Shown: positions 1 to 7,857 of the stretch, piece by piece
Layout: the number at the start of each line of letters is the position of its first letter
How positions within the stretch are numbered: the stretch's first letter is position 1
Assembly (NCBI GenBank): GCA_026414325.1
Contig: JAOAJF010000007.1
Coordinates: forward strand, 10,532 to 27,380
Length of the DNA: 16,849 nucleotides
Origin: Microcaldota archaeon
GTDB lineage: Archaea > Micrarchaeota > Micrarchaeia > Anstonellales > Anstonellaceae
Direction: 5' to 3'
Notes under the pieces: model-generated
Databases searched by the model: none
Told to the model about the DNA's origin: nothing
What the model saw: the letters and a program-made list of their open reading frames with translations, nothing else
Made by a program: the position numbers and the translations under genes

Positions 1-1338
1 AGAATGGAGATATATAAAAGCAAGCCAAAAATTCTTCTTAGTACTCCCCAAACAATTGCAAATGATTTGAAAAAAAATCGTTTTGAATGGTACTTTGGGC
101 TTGTAGTTTTTGATGAGGCTCACAGAGCTGTTGGAAAATATGCTTATACCTTTGTTGCAAATGTGGCAAAAGAGAAAAAGGCTATTGTGTTAGGCCTAAC
201 TGCTTCCCCTGGAGGGCAGAAGAAAAAAATTGAAGAGATTATTCAGGCCCTTGGAATTGAAAATGTTGAAATTAGAACTTCTCAAGATAAGGATGTTGCA
301 CCATACATAAAACCCTTAGAGATATTTTGGATAAAGGTCCCTCTAAGCCCTGAGCTTTTAAAGCTAAAAAAAATATTGGAGCAAATGATTGAAAAATACT
401 ATGAAGGACTAAAAAATATGGGCCTAACGATTCCATTTAAAAGTAAGAAAAAATTGATAGAATTAAAAGAAAAAATTTTTGCAATAGAAGGTGGCTATAA
501 GTATCATGCCCTTTCGCTTTATTTTACTGTTTTTAGTCTTACTCACCTTTTGGAACTAATAGAAAGCCAGGGGATAGAGGCTGCTAAAAGATTTGTTGAA
601 AAGTTAAGAAAAAGAAAACAAAGTGCTTCACTAAAAAGAATTTTTAAAGACCAGCTATTTGTAGAATTTGAAAAAATATTAAATTCTGCACAGGAACATC
701 CGAAAATAAACAAACTAATAGAGATTATAAAATCTAGACCACAAAAAGAAAAATTTATTATATTTTCTCAATATCGAGATCAGGTAAATTTTATAGCTGA
801 ACAATTAAGAAAAAATGGTTTTGCTGCAGAGCCATTTATGGGTAAAAAAGAGGGCTTTAGCCAAAAACAGCAGGCTAAAACTATTGGAGAATTTAGAGAG
901 GGAAAATTTAATATTTTGGTTGCTACTTCTATTGGAGAGGAGGGGCTGGACATACCAACAGTGGATAATGTAATATTTTATGAGCCAGTTCCATCTGAGA
1001 TTAGAGCTATACAGCGAAGGGGGAGAGCAGGAAGAGCAAAGCTTGGTAGAATTTTTGGACTAATAGCCCAAAACACAAGAGATGAGGGCTTTTATTGGTC
1101 TGCTTTTAGAAAAGAGCAGAAAATGAAAAAAATAGTAAAGGATTTATCAGAAAAAACCAAAGTAAAAAAAAGAGTGGAAAAACAAGTTCTTTCAACCTCT
1201 ACTATAGAAAAAGAGCAGCAGACTCAAAATGAGCAAAGCCAAAAACAAATGGAACAAAAAACTACAGAAGAAAAAAAAGAAAATAAAGCTAGAGCTAAAG
1301 CTTCTAAACAAACCAAGATTTTAGACTTTTTTAATTGA
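1..1338 (+). CDS. hef: Hef/FANCM-type DEAH helicase, 5'-truncated, with C-terminal PIP box
   Basis: Superfamily 2 helicase of the archaeal Hef (FANCM/Mph1) family, which remodels stalled forks and branched DNA. The frame is open to the first base, so the N-terminus, including the Walker A motif, lies outside the window. Counting from the Met at base 4, visible motifs are STPQ (13-16), DEAH (37-40), TAS (66-68), a helical insert (about 105-215) typical of this family, then the second RecA lobe with FIIFSQYRDQ, VATSIGEEGLDIP and RRGRAGR (about 340). A K/E/Q-rich low-complexity linker follows from about 390. The protein ends QTKILDFFN, an excellent PCNA-interacting (PIP) motif (Q-x-x-I-x-x-F-F). 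The ERCC4 nuclease and HhH2 domains found in euryarchaeal Hef are absent, so this is a helicase-only form. The stop lies 1 nt from the convergent ATPase stop. Family assignment is firm; function is inferred from family. Confidence 0.9.
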   Translation, partial: RMEIYKSKPKILLSTPQTIANDLKKNRFEWYFGLVVFDEAHRAVGKYAYTFVANVAKEKKAIVLGLTASPGGQKKKIEEIIQALGIENVEIRTSQDKDVAPYIKPLEIFWIKVPLSPELLKLKKILEQMIEKYYEGLKNMGLTIPFKSKKKLIELKEKIFAIEGGYKYHALSLYFTVFSLTHLLELIESQGIEAAKRFVEKLRKRKQSASLKRIFKDQLFVEFEKILNSAQEHPKINKLIEIIKSRPQKEKFIIFSQYRDQVNFIAEQLRKNGFAAEPFMGKKEGFSQKQQAKTIGEFREGKFNILVATSIGEEGLDIPTVDNVIFYEPVPSEIRAIQRRGRAGRAKLGRIFGLIAQNTRDEGFYWSAFRKEQKMKKIVKDLSEKTKVKKRVEKQVLSTSTIEKEQQTQNEQSQKQMEQKTTEEKKENKARAKASKQTKILDFFN

Positions 1339-1339
1339 G

Positions 1340-4018
1340 CTAACTAAGTAGCGAGTTTTTTATAATTTTAATTAAATCCGAGTACAAAAAGAATAGAAGT
1401 AAAAATAAAATTGCTATAAACCAATCAAACAAAAGTAATTTTTGCACTCCAAAAAATTCTCTTAAAAAATCTATTTCAAAAATTGAGAGATGTAAAATTA
1501 ACACCCCCATTAAAGCAAAAAGTAAGTATTTATTGGAAAACAGGTCTTTTAAAAATGGATTAGGAGTGTGTACAGTCAAGGCATTAGCAAGCTGAAATAA
1601 AACAAAAAGATTAAAGACTGCACTTAATGCTTTAGAGCTATCAAATGTTGAAGAATAGAGCCAAAAGACAAATAGACAAGAAATAACAAAAAATAAAGAG
1701 TGTAAAATCATTCCAATTAAAGTTTTTCTTTCTATAATTGGCTCTTTTTTACTAGTAGGAGGTCTAAATAAAATGTCTTCTTTTGGCTTTTCTAGACCTA
1801 AAGCCAAAGCTGGTGGCCCATCCATAATAACATTTATCCAAAGAATTTGCAAGGGTTTAAACAATGCTCCAAAGTTTAGAAGTTGGGAAAAAAACATTAA
1901 AAATAAAGCGCTAATGTTTGTAGTTAGCTGAAAAGAAACAAAGGCCCGAATATTTTCAAAAGTTGCTCGACCATATTCCACAGCCCTTAGAATTGTTCGA
2001 AGATTATTATCAACTAAAATAATATCAGAGACTGATTTGGCAACATCTGTTCCTCCTTTACCTATTGCAAAGGAAACATCTGCTTTTTTTAGTGCTGGAG
2101 CATCATTAACCCCATCTCCAGTAAGTGCAACGATATAGCCATGTTTTTGAAATGCATTTACTATTTTTAGCTTATGCTCAGGAGTTGCTCTTGCACAAAC
2201 CCTGGAATTTAGTAAGGTAGAAACAATAAGATTATCAGAAAGATGTTCTAGCTCTTTTCCTAAAACTGCTTTGGCTGGTTTAGAGATATCAATAATACCA
2301 ATTTGTTGGGCAACAGCTAAAGCAGTATCTGGCGAATCTCCAGTAATCATAATTACAACTATGTTTGCTTTTTTTGCATTTTCCACTGTTTGCTGTATCC
2401 CCTCCACTGGGGGGTCAAAAAATCCTAAAAAGCCAACAAAGATTAAATTTTTTGCGCATTCTTCAGCACTATAGCTTTTTTTTGCTTTTTGAACAGAATA
2501 AGCCACTGCAATTGTTCTAATAGCGTTAAGAGAATAAGACTTGATTTTTTCTTCGAGTTTTAAAAGTGTAGTTTTATCTAATTTTTTGATCTTAAAATTT
2601 TCATCTAAATAGTAAGAACAATTGGCTAATATCTCTTCTGGTGCTCCTTTCAAATATGCAATAAGTTTATTTCCTGATTTTCTTACAAAGCAAGAGTAGC
2701 GCCTCTTAAAATCAAAAGGAAATTCTGCTACTGCAAAATGTTTTTTAAAAATAGTTTTTTCTCCACCAGCTTTTAAATAAAAATCTGCGATTGCAACTTC
2801 AAGAGGATCTCCAAAAGCTGAAGCTGCTACATTTACCTCTTTTACCTCTTCTTTTGCAGCATGTTTTTTATGTTCTAAAAAAATATTTGTTGAAAGAAGC
2901 GCTTTTTCTACTAAGAAAAATAAGGACTTATCTGCTTTTGTAGTCTGACTATCCAAATCCTCAAAATCCTTGAAAGAAACAAAAGCTTTAACTAATTTTA
3001 ATCGATTTAAAGTTAAAGTGCCAGTTTTATCAGCACATATAACTGAAACCTTTGCTACAGTAGATAAAGCAGAGAGCTTTCTTACTATTGCGTTTTCCTT
3101 AGCTAAGCGACTAACCCCATAAGCAAGGGTTATAGCTAAAACTGTTGGGAGCCCTTCTGGAACTGCTGCAACAAATAATAAAATAGAAGTTATTAATAAG
3201 TCGGTTAGTTCCATTTTTCTAACCAAGCCAAGCAGGAAGATTAGAACAACAAAAAAAAGTGAGATTTTTACTAGTAGATTACCTAATTTTTCCAAATCAT
3301 GAGAAAGCTGCGATGGCTCTTGTTTAATAGTGCTTAGAGCATGAGAAATTTTTCCAAATTCGCTATATTTACCAGTTGCAATAACAATGGCTTTAGCATC
3401 TCCTTTTAATAGGTAAGAACCTGCATATAAAATATTTGACCTCTCGGCTATATCCTTCTCCTTTTCTATTATTTCAATAGAGCTTTTTTGAACTGCAAGT
3501 GATTCTCCAGTTAAAACTGCCTGATCAGCCAAAAGATTATCTCCTTCTAATATTTTACAATCAGCTGGGATTAATTCCCCACCAGAGACAAGGATTATAT
3601 CTCCAATCACAATCTCTTCTGAGTCAACAATTTGGACTTTTTTCTCTCTTAAAACCTTTGCTTTTGGTTTAGTAAGAGAATAGAGAAATTTTAATTTTTC
3701 TTCTGCCTTGTATTCCTGAATAAAGCCAAAAAACATTGCTAATAAAGCTGCAAGGGTTATTCCTATAGCATCCACATAATGCCCTATTAAAAATGCGATT
3801 GCTGCAGCGACAAATAAAATAAAGGTCATTCTGTTAAATTGCCTTAAAAACAATTCTAAAGCAGTTGGGCTCTTGGTTTCAAAAAGTTTATTTTTATATT
3901 CTTGTCTTTTTTCTACCTCTTGATAAGTTAGGCCATCTTCTTGAGAATTAAGAAGCTTGAACAAAACCTTATTTGGACTATAGTGGGCTGAGTTTTTTAT
4001 CTGCTGAACATCAAACAT
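1340..4018 (-). CDS. Cation-transporting P-type ATPase, type II (probable Ca2+ pump)
   Basis: Full-length (892 aa) P2-type ATPase, an integral membrane pump coupling ATP hydrolysis to cation export. Seen in order: N-terminal cation-ATPase domain; membrane hairpin (about 62-100); actuator loop TGES (170-173); M4 PEGLP (287-291); phosphorylation motif DKTGTLT with Asp330; nucleotide-binding KGAPE (about 455); TGDSPDT (about 558); hinge TGDGVNDAPALKKADVSFAIG (about 631-651); and a six-helix C-terminal membrane domain. The M4 Glu, M5 FQLTTN (Asn near 699) and M6 WINVIMD (Asn and Asp near 727 and 731) fit one Ca2+ site of the PMCA/SERCA kind, so Ca2+ is the likely substrate, though Na+ or H+ cannot be excluded. 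It lies 24 nt downstream of ftsZ, but a TTTATAAA box overlapping the ftsZ stop sits about 27 nt before the ATG. No Shine-Dalgarno sequence is visible, so leaderless expression is likely. Confidence 0.93.
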   Translation of the reverse strand: MFDVQQIKNSAHYSPNKVLFKLLNSQEDGLTYQEVEKRQEYKNKLFETKSPTALELFLRQFNRMTFILFVAAAIAFLIGHYVDAIGITLAALLAMFFGFIQEYKAEEKLKFLYSLTKPKAKVLREKKVQIVDSEEIVIGDIILVSGGELIPADCKILEGDNLLADQAVLTGESLAVQKSSIEIIEKEKDIAERSNILYAGSYLLKGDAKAIVIATGKYSEFGKISHALSTIKQEPSQLSHDLEKLGNLLVKISLFFVVLIFLLGLVRKMELTDLLITSILLFVAAVPEGLPTVLAITLAYGVSRLAKENAIVRKLSALSTVAKVSVICADKTGTLTLNRLKLVKAFVSFKDFEDLDSQTTKADKSLFFLVEKALLSTNIFLEHKKHAAKEEVKEVNVAASAFGDPLEVAIADFYLKAGGEKTIFKKHFAVAEFPFDFKRRYSCFVRKSGNKLIAYLKGAPEEILANCSYYLDENFKIKKLDKTTLLKLEEKIKSYSLNAIRTIAVAYSVQKAKKSYSAEECAKNLIFVGFLGFFDPPVEGIQQTVENAKKANIVVIMITGDSPDTALAVAQQIGIIDISKPAKAVLGKELEHLSDNLIVSTLLNSRVCARATPEHKLKIVNAFQKHGYIVALTGDGVNDAPALKKADVSFAIGKGGTDVAKSVSDIILVDNNLRTILRAVEYGRATFENIRAFVSFQLTTNISALFLMFFSQLLNFGALFKPLQILWINVIMDGPPALALGLEKPKEDILFRPPTSKKEPIIERKTLIGMILHSLFFVISCLFVFWLYSSTFDSSKALSAVFNLFVLFQLANALTVHTPNPFLKDLFSNKYLLFALMGVLILHLSIFEIDFLREFFGVQKLLLFDWFIAILFLLLFFLYSDLIKIIKNSLLS

Positions 4019-4041
4019 ATAAAGAAAATAAGAGAAAAGAT

Positions 4042-4049
4042 TTTATAAA
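4042..4049 (-). promoter_or_regulatory. TATA box of the P-type ATPase gene
   Basis: TTTATAAA, inside the longer palindrome TTTTATAAAA (4041-4050), overlaps the ftsZ stop codon. Its centre is about 27 nt before the ATPase ATG at 4018. This is the expected archaeal TATA-to-start spacing for a leaderless transcript, and no Shine-Dalgarno sequence precedes that ATG. Being palindromic, orientation is set only by the gene. Confidence 0.55.
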
Positions 4050-5023
4050 ATATTTGGATTGTATTTTTCTGGGTCTAATAAGAGTGGAGAAGGAACTCCT
4101 GTAAATAATACCAAGGCCTCGATAAAATCAGTTTTATTTTGGTCTATTCTCGCACCCCAACAAACAGAAGCACTCTCACTTAATTTTTCTGTAATTTTTT
4201 CGCAAATTTCTGTTGCATCTCCAAGCCTTAGAGATTCATCGCCAGTTAGATGAATTAAAGCTCCAGAAGCTTTTGAAAAATCTACTTCTAACAAGGGATT
4301 ATTTAAAGCTTTTTCTGGAAGAGAATGAACCTTTAGAGGACCTGAATCTTGGGCATAGGAAATCATACCTAAACCTTTTGATTTTGTAATAGCAGAAAGG
4401 TCAGCAAAATCCAAATTTATTAAAGATGGTTCTAACAAAGTGTGTAAAATACCTTCCACTGCTTTTGCTGCAACATCGTCAGCCAACTTAAATGCCTCAT
4501 TTATTGGAACATTTTCTGCCCAGTTTACAAGTTTATCGTGCTCAATTAAGATAAGAGTATCAGAATAATCAGAAAGTTTGGCTACTGCGCTTTGGGCTTT
4601 TTTAATTCTTGCTCGCTCTAATTTGAATGGAAAATAACAAAAACTAATCACTAAAGCCTCGCTGTTTTCTTTTGCTATTTGTGCAATTACTGGCGAAGCT
4701 CCAGAACCAGTTCCACCACCAACTCCAGTAATTAAAAAAATAAGGTCTGCATCTTCTAATTCTTTTTTTATTTCTTTTTCTGATGCTAAAGCTGCCTTCT
4801 GACCAATAGAAGGATCTCCTCCTGCTCCTAAGCCTTTGGTAAATGCCTTACCAATAAGAAGCTTTTTTGCATTTGAAATCAAATCCAGCTGCTTTTTATC
4901 AGTATTAATAGCTAAAAAAGAGGTTTGCCTAAAACTTGTGTCTTTTAGACGCATAATACTATTGCAACCAGCCCCACCCACACCAGCAATTACAAATTTT
5001 AAATTTCCTTGTTCATCAGCCAT
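4043..5023 (-). CDS. ftsZ: Cell division GTPase FtsZ (archaeal)
   Basis: Tubulin-family GTPase (326 aa) that polymerises into the division ring. Visible from the chosen ATG: nucleotide-binding GVGGAGCNS (14-22), AINTD (38-42), the tubulin/FtsZ signature GGGTGSG (102-108), PF.LER (132-137) and the T7 loop NLDFADL (203-209), whose Asp205 and Asp208 complete the GTPase site of the next subunit. The core ends at LVLFTGVPSP and only about 15 residues follow, so there is almost no C-terminal linker or tail, shorter than usual. A GTG 24 nt upstream is in frame, but the ATG at 5023 gives the standard FtsZ N-terminus. No Shine-Dalgarno sequence is visible. The gene is divergent from the radA operon and is followed after 24 nt by the ATPase. 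Whether it is FtsZ1 or FtsZ2 cannot be decided by eye. Confidence 0.95.
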   Translation of the reverse strand: MADEQGNLKFVIAGVGGAGCNSIMRLKDTSFRQTSFLAINTDKKQLDLISNAKKLLIGKAFTKGLGAGGDPSIGQKAALASEKEIKKELEDADLIFLITGVGGGTGSGASPVIAQIAKENSEALVISFCYFPFKLERARIKKAQSAVAKLSDYSDTLILIEHDKLVNWAENVPINEAFKLADDVAAKAVEGILHTLLEPSLINLDFADLSAITKSKGLGMISYAQDSGPLKVHSLPEKALNNPLLEVDFSKASGALIHLTGDESLRLGDATEICEKITEKLSESASVCWGARIDQNKTDFIEALVLFTGVPSPLLLDPEKYNPNIL

Positions 5024-5141
5024 AATTATCCAATAATTTAACAGCACAATTGTTTTTATTTTTAACTAAATTTTAAGAATAGATAGTTTTTACAAATAAA
5101 AAATGTTGTAATAAGTATAAAAATCAACTGGAAAGCTTCCC

Positions 5142-5165
5142 TTAGCTAATATTTATTTAGCTAAT
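5142..5165. promoter_or_regulatory. Paired TTAGCTAA palindromes upstream of the radA operon
   Basis: The 9-mer TTAGCTAAT occurs at 5142-5150 and again at 5157-5165, 15 nt apart. Its first eight bases form a perfect palindrome. The pair sits in the 181-nt divergent spacer between ftsZ (-) and the radA operon (+), next to the AT-rich stretch 5149-5180 that probably holds the TATA box of the radA side. It looks like a two-site operator for a dimeric regulator, but AT-rich repeats also arise by chance. Nothing else is recognisable in this spacer: no RNA gene and no ORF. Confidence 0.3.
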
Positions 5166-5192
5166 AAATAATATATTAGATTAGGAATAGCT

Positions 5193-5199
5193 GAGGTGA
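5193..5199 (+). promoter_or_regulatory. Shine-Dalgarno GAGGTGA deciding the small-gene start
   Basis: GAGGTGA lies 5 nt before the ATG at 5205. The alternative GTG start at 5196 falls inside this site, so the ATG is preferred. Confidence 0.7.
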
Positions 5200-5204
5200 A
5201 GAAA

Positions 5205-5474
5205 ATGAAGGAAGAGGAAGAAAAAATAGAAATTCAAGAAGGTTTGGAAGAAACCTCTGAAGGATTAATTTCTGAAGCTGCAGAAGCTGAGACTGGTGCT
5301 AGCAAACAACCTGAGTTTAGAATACTGCAACAAGAATATAATCAAAGAGAGGGCCGAACTACATTAAAGGAAGTTGGAGTTGCTTGGAAAAATATCTCGC
5401 AAAATGGAAAAGAATTTTATACAATAAAGATTGGAAACCTTCGACTTTTAATGTTTAAAAACGAGCGAAGATAA
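5205..5474 (+). CDS. Small acidic-tailed protein with a GxxWKNxSxNGKxF motif, radA operon
   Basis: An 89-aa protein. Residues 1 to about 43 are Glu-rich and probably disordered. The C-terminal half carries a short beta-type motif: VGVAWKN.S.NGKEFYTIKIG followed by LRLLMFKN. This pattern (small residue, Trp-Lys, NGK, aromatic, then FKN) resembles small DUF736-like proteins common in CPR bacteria, DPANN archaea and mobile elements; that match is from memory and not tested. The start is the ATG behind GAGGTGA. Only 23 nt separate its stop from radA, so the two are almost certainly cotranscribed. That placement suggests a role around recombination or single-stranded DNA, for example as a RadA partner, but this is inference. 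No catalytic residues are evident. Confidence 0.75.
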   Translation: MKEEEEKIEIQEGLEETSEGLISEAAEAETGASKQPEFRILQQEYNQREGRTTLKEVGVAWKNISQNGKEFYTIKIGNLRLLMFKNERR

Positions 5475-5497
5475 AAGTAGATAAATAGGGGGAGAAG

Positions 5498-6529
5498 ATG
5501 GCAAGAAAATCTGATGCACAAGAAGAAGAGATGAAAGAAAAAGAGGGAGAGGAAGAAAAAGTAGAGTTTTCTTCTACAAAAAAATCAAAAATAACTGATT
5601 TGGAAGATCTGCCAGGGATAGGTCCAGTAAGTGCAGAAAAACTAAAAAAGGCAGGATATACTGATATTGAAAAAATCGCTGCTTCTTCACCATACGAATT
5701 AGAAGAAATTGCTGAAATAGGGCTTGAAACAGCTAAAAAAATAATTTCTGCGGCTAGAGATGCTCTTGAGATGGGCTATGAAACAGCAGATATAATATAC
5801 CAAAAAAGAAAAAATATTAAGAAAATAACCACAGGCTCTAAGAATTTGGATGCATTGATTGGTGGTGGAATTGAAACCATGGCTATAACTGAGGCTTATG
5901 GAAAATTCTCTTCTGGAAAATCTCAACTTGGTTTTCAACTTGCAGTAAATGTACAAAAGCCTCCTGAAGAAGGAGGCCTGGGGCCAGAGAGTGGAGTACT
6001 GTTTATAGATACTGAGAGCACTTTTAGACCAGAAAGAATAATGCAAATTGCACAAGCCAATAAAATGGATGTTGAAAAAGTTCTAAAAAACATTCATGTT
6101 GCAAAGGCAATAAATTCAGACCATCAAATAATTTTAATAGAAAAGGCTGAGGAGATGATAAAAAAGCATAATATAAAATTAATTATTGTAGATTCCCTTA
6201 CTAGCCATTTTCGCTCTGATTATGTTGGCAGAGGCTCGCTTGGAGAAAGGCAGCAAAAGCTAAATAAGCATGTTCATTATTTGCAAAAATTAGCTGACCA
6301 GTACAATATTGCAGTTTATGTAACCAATCAAGTTATGGACAATCCTGGTATGCTCTTTGGAGATCCAACCACACCAGTAGGAGGGCATGTACTGGCTCAT
6401 GCAGCAACCTATAGACTTTATCTAAGAAAAAGTAAAGACGAAAAAAGAATAGCTAGGCTTATAGATTCACCCTCTATGCCAGAAGGAGAGTGTGTGTTTA
6501 AAATAACTGCCGAAGGAATAAAAGATTAG
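5498..6529 (+). CDS. radA: DNA repair and recombination protein RadA
   Basis: Archaeal RecA/Rad51-family recombinase (343 aa) that forms ATP-dependent filaments on single-stranded DNA and catalyses strand exchange. Residues 1-30 are an acidic/lysine-rich leader. The helix-hairpin-helix DNA-binding domain is at about 33-90 (LPGIGPVSAEKL). The linker polymerisation motif reads YETA (94-97) where FxxA is usual. The ATPase core has Walker A GKFSSGKS (135-142), Walker B LIIVD (228-232), the L1 region around RSDYVGRG and L2 around FGDPTTPVGGHVLAH (287-301). Length is normal and there is no intein. An AGGGGGAG stretch just upstream of the ATG is a strong ribosome-binding site. It follows the small gene by 23 nt. 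Two filament/ATP-site positions differ from the common archaeal sequence but keep their chemistry, so the protein should be active. Confidence 0.97.
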   Translation: MARKSDAQEEEMKEKEGEEEKVEFSSTKKSKITDLEDLPGIGPVSAEKLKKAGYTDIEKIAASSPYELEEIAEIGLETAKKIISAARDALEMGYETADIIYQKRKNIKKITTGSKNLDALIGGGIETMAITEAYGKFSSGKSQLGFQLAVNVQKPPEEGGLGPESGVLFIDTESTFRPERIMQIAQANKMDVEKVLKNIHVAKAINSDHQIILIEKAEEMIKKHNIKLIIVDSLTSHFRSDYVGRGSLGERQQKLNKHVHYLQKLADQYNIAVYVTNQVMDNPGMLFGDPTTPVGGHVLAHAATYRLYLRKSKDEKRIARLIDSPSMPEGECVFKITAEGIKD

Positions 6530-6614
6530 TAAAAAAGAAGAAAAAGGAAGAAGAAATATGCAAAAATATTAAAGATATAAATTGGAGATATCCTTAGTGT
6601 GATAATAAATAAAC

Positions 6615-6639
6615 AAAGGTGTAAAATATAAAAACCTTT
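6615..6639 (+). promoter_or_regulatory. Leaderless promoter: TATA box framed by AAAGGT/ACCTTT
   Basis: AAAATATAAAAA (6623-6634) is centred about 28 nt before the ATG at 6657, as expected for a leaderless archaeal transcript. It is framed by AAAGGT (6615-6620) and its inverted copy ACCTTT (6634-6639). The 127-nt gap after radA holds this promoter and a purine-rich stretch just after the radA stop; nothing else was recognised there. Confidence 0.5.
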
Positions 6640-6656
6640 AGGTATATAATACTATT

Positions 6657-7835
6657 ATGTTAGAACGAGTTTCAGATCGCACTAGATGGTATTATTTATT
6701 AAAAAAGGATCCTCAGACTAATATATTTTATAGAATAGAGCCAAAAGAGGAACACTATAAAAAACTTGAAGATAAACCGATAGAGTTAGCAAAAGTTTTG
6801 TATTTGGCTGATAAAAAAATAGAGGCTATAGAATATTTACTTAATTATTGGCAAATTAGAAAGGATAAAAAAACCCTACTTTATGCAGACTTTCTAAACT
6901 TTCTTTTAAGATATGAAAACAAAAATAAAAAAGAGGATATTTTAATAGAAATAAAAAGTGAGATAGAATATGAGCTAAAAAAAATAGGTCAACAAAACAG
7001 ATTATTAAAAATACTACAGGAAAGTTCAGAAGGTAAAAGACTTGAACTTTTAGACCAATATTTAAAATTAAAATCAAATAGCATAGTTGCAAATTTTTTA
7101 ATAGGGAGAGAACATTATAAGGCTAAAGAATTCAAAATAGCAAGAGAATATTTTCTAAGAGTTTTAGATAACTTCAAAATAGTTTACAAAGATTATTTAG
7201 AGAAATTAAAAAATAGAACTATAAGAATGCACTATTTAGGAGATAACAACAACAGGGAATATTTAAAATTTCTTAAAGAGGCAAGAAAATTTTTTTTAGA
7301 ATTAAAAAAGGATGGTTTTTGGGTTCATGAACTAATTTATGAAAAATTAGATTTTGCAGTATATTATTTAAGAAAAAACAAAAAACAAAAAGCTGTTGAA
7401 TTTACAGTAAAATTTAAAGAGGAGCTAATAAAAAACAATATATTAGACGATTACCAGTCAATTAATCTTAGTTTTTTAATTTTAACATATACCTTGCTAG
7501 AAGAAGCTGATAATAATAATTGGAAAGTTAAAGATTATGAAGATACGTATAGAGAATTAAACATATACAAAATAGCTGCTACAGAAAATTTTTTAGAAAA
7601 AAATCTAATTTTTGATTTCTTTTCGCAGTTGGTCCTAGCTAAAATTTCATTAGAAGAATATGAAAAAAATAAAAAAAATAGTAATCTACAATCAATGCAG
7701 GCTTATGCTCAAACTGCAACTATATCTATAAAGAGAACCCAGGAGCTTTATCCATTCTGGATAGCATTTTACAATGATGTTGAATCCGTCTGCTATGCAA
7801 GTTATTATTTACAAAAAATAGAACAAAAAATTTAA
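6657..7835 (+). CDS. Unrecognised all-helical, TPR-like protein
   Basis: A 392-aa protein not recognised by name. It is Lys/Glu/Leu/Tyr-rich, with no signal peptide, membrane segment or catalytic motif visible, and is probably cytoplasmic. Helical-repeat signatures are visible: ELAKVLYLADKKIEAIEYLL near residues 43-62 and, best, a TPR-like unit around 140-172 (IGREHYKAKEFKIAREYFLRVL). Further amphipathic helices run to the C-terminus, suggesting a solenoid that binds another protein. It appears to have its own leaderless promoter, so it is probably not part of the radA operon despite the same orientation. Codon use matches its neighbours (AAA, AGA and ATA rich). The convergent Nudix stop lies 22 nt beyond its stop. 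A scaffold role is inference. Confidence 0.75.
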   Translation: MLERVSDRTRWYYLLKKDPQTNIFYRIEPKEEHYKKLEDKPIELAKVLYLADKKIEAIEYLLNYWQIRKDKKTLLYADFLNFLLRYENKNKKEDILIEIKSEIEYELKKIGQQNRLLKILQESSEGKRLELLDQYLKLKSNSIVANFLIGREHYKAKEFKIAREYFLRVLDNFKIVYKDYLEKLKNRTIRMHYLGDNNNREYLKFLKEARKFFLELKKDGFWVHELIYEKLDFAVYYLRKNKKQKAVEFTVKFKEELIKNNILDDYQSINLSFLILTYTLLEEADNNNWKVKDYEDTYRELNIYKIAATENFLEKNLIFDFFSQLVLAKISLEEYEKNKKNSNLQSMQAYAQTATISIKRTQELYPFWIAFYNDVESVCYASYYLQKIEQKI

Positions 7836-7857
7836 AAATAAAGATATAAAAAAAACT

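Noticed and set aside
1190..1335. Degenerate or frameshifted nuclease domain at the Hef C-terminus
   Set aside because: The region is a low-complexity charged linker and ends in an intact PIP box; the next bases belong to the convergent ATPase gene, leaving no room for a lost domain.
5024..5047. GTG start extending FtsZ by eight residues
   Set aside because: The extension is hydrophobic and unlike FtsZ N-termini; the ATG at 5023 starts the usual short leader before the first beta strand.
5699..6055. 118-codon open frame antisense to radA
   Set aside because: It lies wholly inside radA, has no ribosome-binding site and has the Ser/Phe/Cys-rich composition of a complementary-strand shadow.
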